A DNA stretch of 64,000 nucleotides. Origin: Primula veris. Lineage: Eukaryota; Streptophyta; Magnoliopsida; Ericales; Primulaceae. This document shows, piece by piece, positions 1 to 9,949 of this stretch (positions are counted from its first letter, which is position 1; every line of letters begins with the position of its first letter). The notes below the pieces were generated by a model. It was not told the DNA's origin. It made no database searches and saw only the letters and a program-made list of their open reading frames with translations. The stretch is from positions 4,886,336-4,950,335 of the forward strand of contig OY821749.1 in NCBI GenBank assembly GCA_963682055.1, given 5' to 3'. The translations under genes were made by a program, and so were the position numbers.

Positions 1-239
1 CCATTTGTTATGTCAAAACTTAAAAGGTTTTAACTCACAAATTAATTACCATTAAGTTATAAAAAAACATATAACCAATGAAAGTTAATGGACGCAAGAT
101 TTGATGTGTTTGTAACTCTTGATATAGTGGTGATTAATTCTAACGGTCTCCCACCTAGTCTATTGAACATTTTATAAGCAATTATAAGTGCGTAATTAAA
201 TTAGGGAAATTTTGTGCATACACTTTTCTCAATTATTTA

Positions 240-1336
240 TGTATTTTTACGGCTAAATCTTAAAGAGGGTGAATAAGATTTTAGCCGTTTTTCGCAGAAT
301 TAAAACTTAAACGCAACTAATCAACCCAACTAGCTTGATAGCTACTTAAGCAACAATAATTATGCGATAACAAATAATGAATAAGTTAAGCATGCGCATA
401 ATCACAAAATAAGTTGCGGAAAGTAAAGAATAAAGGAAGAGAAATTGACACCGCGATTTATAGAGATTCAGCAAACCCGACTATTTCTCTCACCGGAATT
501 GTTTTACCGGGTATTATCACTATAATTTTCAACACAAGATTACAACATCTCAACCCGAGCTTCCTACTCTTGATTCAATTACAAGTATACACGCCTACGA
601 GTTAATGACTCCCCATCAATCTATGAGTATCCAAGTATTTAAGCTAAAACTTTTAACCAACACTTTGCCTTAAAAGCTTCTACCAAAGCATTCACTTACA
701 ATTGAGCTTATAATTTGCTCTTACAGATTTGAATCGAAAGTATTACTCACTTATAATATTCTTTTGCTGTTTATAAGATTACAAATAAAAATAAACTCAA
801 TAAATATACATGGATCAAGTGAAAAAGATAAAATATACGACTTTTTCTTGCTTGAATCTTGATTAAGCTTCAATAGAGATTAGGGTTTGTGATTGGTTAG
901 TTTGGAGATGATTTGGGGGTCTATTTGTAGTCAAAATAGTCTATTGATCCATTAATGAACGTTTGGGATGGTTATGACTTTGTTCAATGGTTAAAATATT
1001 ATATTGGGTCGATCGATCGGCTCTATGTGGCGATCGATCGCCAAAGTGTTATGTAATTTTTGAACTGAGCCCGATCGATCGGGAAACTTGGTGTTTTCCG
1101 AATTTTACGTTTTTTTTTTCTTGAAACGCTTGTAATTTGCTCGTTTGGGCTTCAAATCGACTTCCGTTCGAACCGTTGACTTTGTTATTAATGCTCTATC
1201 ATGTTAAGTCCTTAAATATATATTTTATCTTTTTTAAAAAGATCAATTATTATATTATCGAATAGAAAATTTGTAAAATCATTAAATTATAATCACACTT
1301 ATAATCAAAATAAATTATTGAACTCACTGTTCAACA
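240..1336 (+). mobile_element. Diverged solo LTR (family A, copy 1)
   Basis: This block aligns by eye along its length with the solo LTRs at 5692-6949 and 61453-62644. Shared features are the start (cggctaaa, then a GAGGG..GAATAAG stretch), a middle reading 'gacaccgcgatttatagag', and an end resembling attgaac..gttcaaca. It begins TG and ends CA. No convincing target duplication was found. Where the other two copies carry CGATCGGTCGTTT palindromes, this copy has CGATCGATCG palindromes (about 1010-1085). It appears inserted into the TGTATGCACTTTT array, because motif copies lie on both sides (213-230 and from 1350). No coding capacity. Confidence 0.6.
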
Positions 1337-2050
1337 TTCTTGATTTTTTTATGTACTTTTTCTGAATGTGTATGCACTTTTTAAAATGTTTATAAAAATT
1401 CTCGATTTGTATGCACTTATTTAGTATTATGTATGCACTTTCTTGATTTTGTGTATGCACTTTTATAAATGTGTATGCACTTTTTAAAGATGTGTATGCA
1501 AAATTCTCGATGTGTATGCACTTATTTAGTATTATGTGTGCAATTTGCTCGATTTTATATGTATTTTTCTCAATTGTGTATGCACTTTTATTGATTGTGT
1601 CGGGATCTCTACTTTACAGAAACAATATTATTTCTGGTGCCATTATTTCTACTTCTGCAGCTATTGATTTGCACTTTTGCATACAAAATACAGAAAAGTG
1701 CATACACAATGCGGAAAAATGCATATATAATACAGAAAAGTGCATAGACAATGCAGAGATTTGCATACACAATAAAAAAAAATGCAAACACAATCAAGAA
1801 AAGTGCATATACAATCCATAAAGTGCATACACAATCGAGAAAAGTGCATACATAATTGAGAAAAGTGCATAGATAATACTAAATAAGTGTATACACATCG
1901 ACAATTTTGTATACACATCTAAAAAAAGTGCATAAACATCTATAAAAGTGTATACACAAAATCAAGAAAGTGCATACACAATCCATAAATTGCATATAAA
2001 ATCGAGTAAAGTGCATACATAATATTAAAGAAGTGCATACATGATTAGAC
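1337..2050. repeat. Foldback array of TGTATGCACTTTT-like motif
   Basis: About ten degenerate copies of a motif like gtgtatgcacttttct run on the + strand from about 1350 to 1600. After a unique core (about 1600-1665) the complementary motif agaaaagtgcatacacaat is repeated about fifteen times to about 2045. The two blocks are inverted arms that could form a large stem-loop. Spacers between motifs are 8-20 bp and AT-rich. The ORFs across it (1471-1821 + and 1609-1918 -) are Cys/His/Asn- or Phe/Cys-rich low-complexity reads of the repeat and are not regarded as genes. It is probably a MITE-like foldback element or tandem-repeat satellite, interrupted on its left by the LTR at 240-1336. Confidence 0.65.
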
Positions 2051-2084
2051 CATGAAATGATAATTTTCGGGTGTTAATTTGGTA

Positions 2085-2640
2085 CTTATTAGTGTAGTTT
2101 TGTTGACATTTATGCTTGTATAAGCCATTTTTCGTGTTTTTCTGTATTTTTCCGGTTTATTTGTATTTGTTTGTATTTTTGTAGGAAAAAATATGGATTT
2201 AGCACAAAAACAAGACAAGAACGCAAGAAGAAGATTTCAGAAGACAAAGGACCCCAAAAGAATCCAAGAAAGTTGCAAAACGAAATCAAATCAAGATAGA
2301 GCAAAGAAGAACCTAGAAGCCCGACTTGACCGGTCAGGTTGACCGTTCAGATTCAGTTAGAATTTAAACTTTGTATAACATAGGGTTTGTTAAGTCTTGA
2401 TAAATACTCTCCTACTCCGATAATAATCAGAACACGACTCATTATTATCAGTTTTATCATTAAAAATCCGATTTTAGAGAGAAAGAAGAGAGAAAACCTC
2501 AAAACTTGTGAATTTGTGTACGGATTCCTCGTTTTATCGTAAGATCAATTCTTATTTTCTACGTTGTTTTTAGTATCTCTTTTGCTTTCTTGCATGTTTA
2601 CTTACTGTTTATATGTTGTTTAGCATTAATCTAGTGTCTC
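2085..2640 (+). mobile_element. LTR/leader fragment of a retrotransposon (family B, copy 1)
   Basis: Matches 55380-55920 in order: a T-rich 'tgtattttt' run, a GGAAAA..ATGGA(A/T)TTA(G/A)CACAAAAAC segment, a purine-rich stretch, a 'gggttt' plus 'ataaatac'-like promoter segment, then 'gagagaagagagaa' and a 'cctcaa' block before a 'gtaag' site. The layout (TATA-like box, short transcribed leader, possible splice donor) is that of an LTR U3-R-U5. Coding capacity is absent. Confidence 0.4.
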
Positions 2641-2744
2641 TTGCATGAACTAATTTCAGTACCACTACTAATAAATGATGATAAAAATGGGGACTTTAAT
2701 ATTTTTATACCCACTACTTGCACCCCATTTTGGTTTCGTGCCCT

Positions 2745-2985
2745 CCATTATAATTTTTTTTATTTAGTATTCTCTACTTGCAAAATCTCAAGGTTTTGTA
2801 TCCTAACGTTAATTATTGGATGTAATGATGATGTGGCGGTGATAAAAAAGGCCAAAATTCTCCTCTTTCTAACGGAAATGGACTATATGGGGATAATGAT
2901 GTCATCGACACATCATCATTTTATCCAATAATTAAGAGTAGGGTATAAAGTGGTAAGATTATCAAAGTAGAGAGTATTAAAAAGA
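2745..2985. mobile_element. Foldback MITE-like inverted repeat
   Basis: The left arm contains agtattctctactt and taattattggatgtaatgat. The right arm contains the complements atcattttatccaataatta and aagtagagagtatt, in the mirrored order. The arms are roughly 80 bp and surround a core around 2840-2900. No clear target duplication was identified and nothing is coded. Interpreted as an old foldback transposon. Confidence 0.5.
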
Positions 2986-4590
2986 AAAATATTGTTAGTA
3001 GAAGACATATACTAAACCGAAATGAGGTGAAAGTACATAAAAAAAAAAAAACCTAATAAAAACGGGTTATTTATAGTCCGATCGGGATATGGAATCCATA
3101 CACAAAAAATGCAACCCACTACATGTTTTGTATGGACTACTACCATACTTTATGTCAAATCGTACCATCCATACAAATGAAGTCCAAATTTTATACCCTA
3201 TTTTATACCCCCTTCCGTTTTCACTTTATTTTTTAACTCATTTAAAAAAAAACTATAATTACAATTATACATGTATAAATGCATTACAATAATTTTTTCT
3301 TACGAAAAATCCAAATATGTTTTATTTTGGAATAAAAACAAGAACTAGTGTAAACTAAATATAAAATCCAAAAAATAATGTAACTTAACGATATGTTCCA
3401 ATAACATAAAAAAAAAGTTATAAAAAATCAAAATTTAAAAGAAAATAGCTAAAAGTGCATAAAATGGAAATACAAATTAGGGTATATGATTTGTATTCAT
3501 TCAAATGATGCAAACTAAATACATTTTTCGCTACATAAGTGAGCGATGTATATATTATTTTAAAAAAAAAAAAAAAAAGTGACGGGCGTATACTAATAAG
3601 GGTTTTATCTGCGAGAAAACTACCTAACATGACAATTATTTTTACGATTTATACTGTACAGTATATAAATATAACTTGAAAGTACAAAGTATAATGAACC
3701 TGGTGCACTTTGTAATGATAACTTCAGAGCCATAGGATACTTGTACAATTTAAGCATCTATCTCTCTCACTGTGCTAGACAATTTTTGACTACTTTTTAT
3801 TTTTTGTACCTTTTTCTTTGCCGAATAGCTTTTTTTACAAATAGTGGCTTCAGTATGCTCATATGCTGCGAACACAATTTAAATTTAACTCGAAATTATG
3901 GTAAGCAGTGCTTCCCATGAGTTTTATGAAAGTTTTATGTTGACATTTGAAATTTAATCCTACTAGTTTGTAATAAATTTATCCCTAACGCAACCTTGTA
4001 ATATACTCTTTATAGTAAATTGTACATAGCTAGGACTTGTAATATACTCTTTAAATGGAGAAAAAGGGGTAAACACAAATTTTTAGGGCATAATGCATGT
4101 GAATTTTGATTCTTGAAGATTAATTTCTACATCTGAAATTTAAAAGAATCGTAGAATCACCGGTGAAACTTGATAACAGACGGCTCCGAAATAATTTGTT
4201 CAGTTTCAATCCTGAAGAAGAAAGAAGTTAATTAAAGCAAGTAGATCCCTGGAGTTCCATAATTTCAGGCGAAACAACTGCAATAGCAAAAGTGAGAACA
4301 AAATTCTGAATTTTTTAGAAAACATCTAAAAATCAAGTTACATCCAAAAAGTGGCACAAGAAAACACTACAGATACCAAACAAAACCACTAATTTCTGTA
4401 CCTTTTGTTAAAGACATACATATGCAAAGCAACCTCACACTCTCACCCCACCTTAGCTTTATGGGTTCTCGAGACACGTATTCTTTACTCTTTTATATAC
4501 TTAATTTTGTGTTCAAAGGCAAACAGGCCATCAGTCACTGCTAAAAAGAGAGAAGAACTTGCTTTATGGTGGAAAGAGTAAACAGCTGCT
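2986..4590. other. Intergenic sequence upstream of the IQD gene
   Basis: AT-rich sequence with several A-runs (about 3040-3055, 3560-3580) and no ORF that looks coding. The part from about 4440 to 4720 is presumably the IQD promoter and 5' leader, with CT-rich 'cacactctcacccc' near 4436. Nothing else recognised. Confidence 0.5.
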
Positions 4591-4593
4591 ACA

Positions 4594-4600
4594 TTATATA
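4594..4600 (+). promoter_or_regulatory. Possible TATA box of the IQD gene
   Basis: TTATATA lies about 120 bp upstream of the ATG at 4721, a usual plant distance for a leader of about 90 nt. Placement is by motif and distance only. Confidence 0.35.
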
Positions 4601-4720
4601 GGCGTTAAATAAATGAATGTTGTAGCTGTGTTGTGGTCACATATCTATATCTAGCATTTCAAGGGTATCAGAACACCAACCTCACTGCAGGTTCTTTTTG
4701 TTATTTGGTCACTAAAATCT

Positions 4721-7700
4721 ATGGGGAAAATGGGAGCTAGTTCGTGGTTGAGTGTGGTGAAGAAGGCCTTATCGCCCTCCAAAGGAAGTGAGCAAGGAGC
4801 GGAAGATCACAAGGTAACTGATTCCAGTTTTATTTACCAACTCAAAAGGCGAAATTACACCTCAGCTGCAAAATTCACCGAGTCAAGTTGTACACCATAT
4901 TTATTTGCAGAAATACAAGCTAAACTTGGAAACCCTTTCCAGAAACTCTAAAACCATTGAAGTTAAAAACCAGAAAATGGTTGGAAAACAAAAAAAAATG
5001 AAGAAAAATTATCTGAAACGTAAGCTTTTTGCTATTTTACAAATTCATGTAAGTGTGGGAATAGTAATGCGACAAAAGTACATAGCTTCCAGGTTCATAG
5101 TAACATAAGATCATAAAACTTCTCAGTTCACTAAACAGACTTCAAAATTTTAGACAGCCAAATATTTCCCATTGCTAAGGATAACAGTAGTACCATCTTA
5201 TGTTAAAATTGTGTCATGTTTAAATATATAGAAACCTCATCTACAGAAAAATCTTGGAGGGTCTGTGCAGAAGAGAGGGAAAAAGAAATGGATATTCCGT
5301 AAGCCTTTACCTTATGAAAGGACAATTGAGCACAAAGAAGAAATAAACATAGCTAGCTCTCTTAATAGTATGACTACAACAACGAAGAGCAACGAGCGAG
5401 GGAAACTGAGACTAAAATTGCCGCGATTGGAGGAAGTGTCGGTTCCCGAACAAAAAAAGGCAATGAAGGTGGCAATGGCGACCACAGATGCTGCTAAGCT
5501 GGCAGTTGCGACAACCCAGGACACTGTGGAATTAATAAAATTAATCACGCCTTCAATTATTGTTGCCGAAAATTATGCTGCGGTCTCCATCCAGGCTGCA
5601 TTTAGAGGTTACCTGGTAAGGAGATATATATGTATTATGTATATATATTTACATAACAATAACTCTAATTATATTATTATTATTTTGTACTTGTTGACCC
5701 GTGTGGCTAAACTTTAGAGGGGGTTAATAAGGTTTTTAGGCGTTTTTGCGGAATTAAAATTATAAGCGCAACTAACAACCGAACTAGCTCAATATATGTT
5801 TGCGATAATAAATATGTGATGATAATGTATAAATAAATTAAAACATACGCACAATCACAAAAATATAAGTTGCGAAAAGTAAAAGTTAAGGAAAGAAATT
5901 GACACCGCGATTTATAGAGGTTCGGCAAATCGGCCTACGTTCTCTCCTCGGTATTCAAGTTACCGAGTATTTCACTAAAAATCTTCTTTCCGATTTTACA
6001 AATCCTATCGAGCTCAATCAATCGATTGGCTCACCCTCTACCCGAGGTTCGTACTCTTGATACAAGTGCAAGCGAACACGTGTACGAGTCAACGACCCCC
6101 CCTCACTCTATGAGTAACCAAGTGCTTAACCTAGAATTTTTAACCAACACTTTGCCTTAAAAGCTTCTACCCAAACACTCACTCACAAATGAGCTTATAA
6201 AACGCTCTTTACAAAATTGTTGAAATTAAAACAACTCTCACAATTTGATTGTTTCTAAATAAGTTAATTTGTGATATTTGATGTTGTTCGATTTTGGTTT
6301 GAGCTTGTATTCGCTTTCTCTTCAATTTCCCTCTTTTTGAGCTTTTTCTCACCAATGGTGATTTTAAGTGTTTAGGATGGAGAGAGGTTGAAGGATTGAT
6401 TGTGTATCACTAGGGATCTCTCAAACAATGAATTTGGAAGGTATTTGAAGGATAAATGGTCTTGTTACCGTTGTATGAGATGTTATGCTTTTAGCCATTA
6501 GTTTTAAGCAATTTCTCAGAATAAGCTGAAAAACTGTTTTTGAAATCTGCAGAAAACGATCGGTCGTTTCTGCATTCGATCGGTCGTTTTCAGAAAACGA
6601 TCGGTCATTTTATAGATTCGACCGGTCGTTTAAAAGACGACCTCACTGGAAGAATTTTGGACCAAAACGATCGGTCGTTTTTTCCAGACGATCGGTCGTT
6701 TTCTGGCAATCTTCAGTATTCCCGCTTTACTTCGAATGCTTGTAACTTCTTCGTTTTAGCTCCGATTTTGGTTCCGCTTCGACCGTTGGCTTCGTATTTG
6801 ATTACTCTATCTTTCTGGCGTTCTGAAATTTACATTTTATCTTTTTAGAAAAGACAATGCATTATATCATCGAAATAGAGAAATCGTAAAATCATTAAAA
6901 CATAATCAAACTTATAATCAAAATCAATTATTGAACCCATGGTTCAACAATACTAAAGGATCACGGTTAATTATTATCAATTATTCCTTTGAATTGGCTG
7001 ATGAGTAGTTAGGGATGGTAGCCGAACCAGCATCTGTGTAAAGGAGGGTTCAAAGGGTGTGTGTTTATGTGTGCTAAGTTCAGGATAAAAGCCGGTCCCC
7101 TGTACTAGATGGCCAAGGACACATTATTAGAATCCGTCCACATTCATATATTGCGCAACCAAAAATGCTAATGGTAATGTAGGGCTGAGGAATATCATCG
7201 TGGCGTGAATTAAAACATTTAGTAGTTACGACAGTATGAGAAAGTATTAATTTACACAAGTACATTCTCCTGGAATTGATAAAGAAAGTATATAATTTGT
7301 CAAAGTTTATGCACTATGATTCATGAATGGTATAATAATACTACTACTAAAAACACCAAATTCTACAGAGCATAAATATTTATGCCTAATAATGATTTTA
7401 AAACATATTTGGAACCCAAAGTCCAAATTTTGGTATGCTCTGAAATACATTAGTTAGGCAATTTATAACATGAGAAGAAGAAATGATATGTAAATAGCTG
7501 CTAGTATGTGCTTCTGTAATAAGATTGAAGTGTTCCACATCCCAAATCAAAGAGTACATACTTGACTCATCAATCTAATCTATTATCTTATAATCTTTGT
7601 TTGTAGGCAAAGAGGGCCCGAAAGGCGCTAAAAGGGGTGGTGCAATTGCAAGCTTTCATAAGGGCCTACAATGTTCGCAAACGAGCCAAAATGACTCTCC

Positions 7701-8982
7701 AATGTATGCAATCTCTTCAGTGGGTGCAAAACCAAGTTTGCGATCAGCGCAGGAGGCTAAGTCTTAGCCCTATCAAGCCTTTCTACCAACTAGCAGATAT
7801 TAGAGCCAATGTGAGTAAGGGAAACACAACCTACATATTTATGTGGCTTGCATTTATAAAATTATAAGTCATTACAGAACAAAATAACCACTAAAGGTGT
7901 AATTCTCCTGCGATTAAGATTCCATTAACTTCTAAATTACTATTAGTATCCGACATATTTGTAACTTGTGGATAAGTTTCACCGTCAAATGATCACACTT
8001 AAATAGTGAGTCGTATTATGTGTTTGGATTGTCCCTAAGATAAATGTTCACCATACCGTATTTGCAAATTTAATCCATGTCCCACTTTAACCGGATAAAT
8101 CAACTACCTCGCATGTAACACAACCATAAAGACAACACTATCTTTCAGCAGTATCTAGTACCTATCGTATTGTTGTGCTAATGTCGAATCAAGCTTGCCC
8201 TCAATGCATATTAATTAAATTTACAAATTTATTTTCATATTTTGAAGGCACAAACCAGATGTAGCAGTAGAAGTATTACAGATGATGAATATTACCCACA
8301 CAATACCAAAGAAGCTAACCTTAAACTCAACAACTCTCTTGCTCACACCTCCTCCCGCCAGGTACAGTTCCTCTCACTCCCCCAGTTAGTTTCCCTCATT
8401 TTAATAAATATATTTACGTTTACAGGCATATATGCAGGAGTAGTGCTATGAGATAAGTGTAGAAAATTGTACTCATAATTTCATACATAGTTTACTTCAA
8501 GCAAGTGGACTGACCCTAGCTGTTAAAGCCTTGGTAATATAGTGACCACTAGAGTTTGATTCCATGCACCTTCAAAGTGAGATGGATATCATTAAAATTT
8601 AGAAATACATAGTTTAGTTCGTGACTCGTTTACATCTGCATAACTTTTTCATGTTGATTCAAATAAGCAGATTTGGAGAAGAGAGAATCACCAAATATAC
8701 TTAAAGAAAGAACGACGGAGGCATTCTCCCTCTTCACCAGCCCACACAACAGGCCAAAACCTGCTGGTAAACTCGCTAAGTTCACCTCACAGGTCAAGAA
8801 CCAGAGCAATGGAAGAGCAATCGCCTGCTTCCCCACCACCGAGATACATGGAGGAGACGGAGTCGGCAGCAGCAAGGGTCAGGTCACAGAGCACACCCAG
8901 ACAGAGGCTGCCGCTAGGGACGGAGAGAGAGAGAGGTTTTAGCTCTGCTAAGAAGCGGTTATCTTTCGCGGTTCCAGATTGA
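4721..8982 (+). CDS. IQ67-domain (IQD) calmodulin-binding protein, 5 exons
   Basis: Exons 4721-4813, 5247-5615, 7607-7810, 8248-8361 and 8671-8982, all phase 0 with GT-AG introns, give 363 aa. IQD proteins bind calmodulin and act as microtubule- or membrane-associated scaffolds in plants. The N-terminus [17 protein letters not shown] and a basic [12 protein letters not shown] block are typical. The IQ67 region starts [14 protein letters not shown], is split by the family-conserved phase-0 intron, and continues [19 protein letters not shown] then [20 protein letters not shown]. The C-terminus has [20 protein letters not shown] and ends [10 protein letters not shown], the usual IQD tail. Region 4911-5019 looks exon-like, but its 109 nt would break the frame, so it is left in intron 1. 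The ORF overlapping the last exon in another frame (8673-8942) is a shadow. The region linking the IQ67 domain to the tail is short. Intron 3 carries a solo LTR. Subclade not assigned. Confidence 0.88.
5692..6949 (+). mobile_element. Solo LTR (family A, copy 2) in IQD intron 3
   Basis: A 1258-bp block starts TGTTGACCCG and ends GGTTCAACA, with flanking 5-bp sequences GTACT (5687-5691) and ATACT (6950-6954), a target duplication with one change. It is similar throughout to 61453-62644. There is no internal coding region, primer-binding site or second LTR, so it is the product of LTR-LTR recombination. Between 6557 and 6710 it carries about six copies of a CGATCGGTCGTTT palindromic motif. It lies sense to the IQD gene inside the 1991-nt intron 5616-7606, well away from either splice site. 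Confidence 0.82.
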
Positions 8983-9949
8983 AATAGCCCGGCTTAATAT
9001 TGAGTTTGAGTTTGAGTTTGAGGACAGGGTGTAAATGTAATCCCGTGAAAAGTTTTTTGTTGTTGTCATAATTAGTACGGTGTCATTTTGACAGCCTAAT
9101 GGCTAGTGCAAACAAAAACACGGGATGAACTGAACAATTGTATATCCATAAAATCTATGATCTAATTCTATTCTAACTCGAAATCTTAATTCTTTTTTTT
9201 CCAGAAATGTATAGGTGTCCAATGAACTAGGCTTTCTTTATACCAATTTCACTATATGCATACGCATCTCTCCTCCTAACACTTGCAAATAATCTAAGGT
9301 AAGATGTTGCCCTAGGCATTGAGCTAATTTTGTTCAAGTCATTCATGACAGTGAAGCAGTGCATTCTATGTTATGTTAACCTGCAGGTATTTATAATAAT
9401 AAGTTTCATAAACAAGCTGGCTTTATTCAGCTTATACGTTCCTTCTTTAAAAGCACTGCAGCTATCAAAAAACAAAACAAAACAATAGTAACTAATCATA
9501 ACGTGCAACCAAACAAGGTAGTTCAAGAATCAAACATAATTCACGAACTGTAATAAAAGATAATGTCAACGTTTTACAGCTTCTGTCGTGATCACTAGTG
9601 GATACAAAAAAAAAAACAAATTGCAGAGGCAAAAAGAATAACAAATCAACATCGGTATAATAGTGTAACTCATAAGATCGCTGTAAGAATCAAGACTTAA
9701 GAGTGAAATTATTTAAGCGAAAGAAAACGCCTTCAATAACACACCTCAAAAAGTTTAACCAACTAATATTATGTCTCTGAGCAAGTGTCATACTACCCAT
9801 GGGCTGAAATATTTCGAGATTCATTTTTAAATGAACTTTCCTCGAATTTAAGAAGTCATTTTTTTAGATTAGATTTTCTATAGACTTTCTCCTATAGCAA
9901 ATCATTTTATATGGGACTCATTTTCTGTAAGCTTTCTTGAAAACCAGTG
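8983..9949. other. Convergent intergenic region between IQD and GRF genes
   Basis: About 970 bp separating the 3' ends of two convergent genes, presumably holding both 3' UTRs. A short GAGTTT repeat (four units) lies at 9001-9022, just after the IQD stop codon. No other feature recognised. Confidence 0.6.

Noticed and set aside
1471..1918. Overlapping 62-116 aa Cys/His/Phe-rich ORFs on both strands
   Set aside because: They are translations of the TGTATGCACTTTT repeat in several frames, with no domain and no independent support.
4911..5019. Exon-like segment between IQD exons 1 and 3 (acceptor- and donor-like sites)
   Set aside because: 109 nt breaks the frame into [12 protein letters not shown]; direct joining of 4813 to 5247 is in phase and gives the expected IQD N-terminus.
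8555..8575. tRNA T-arm-like phrase 'agtttgattccatgcacc'
   Set aside because: No matching acceptor stem, D arm or anticodon arm upstream.
8673..8942. 89-aa ORF overlapping the last IQD exon
   Set aside because: The +1 shifted frame gives the conserved IQD tail ([27 protein letters not shown]); this ORF is a shadow.
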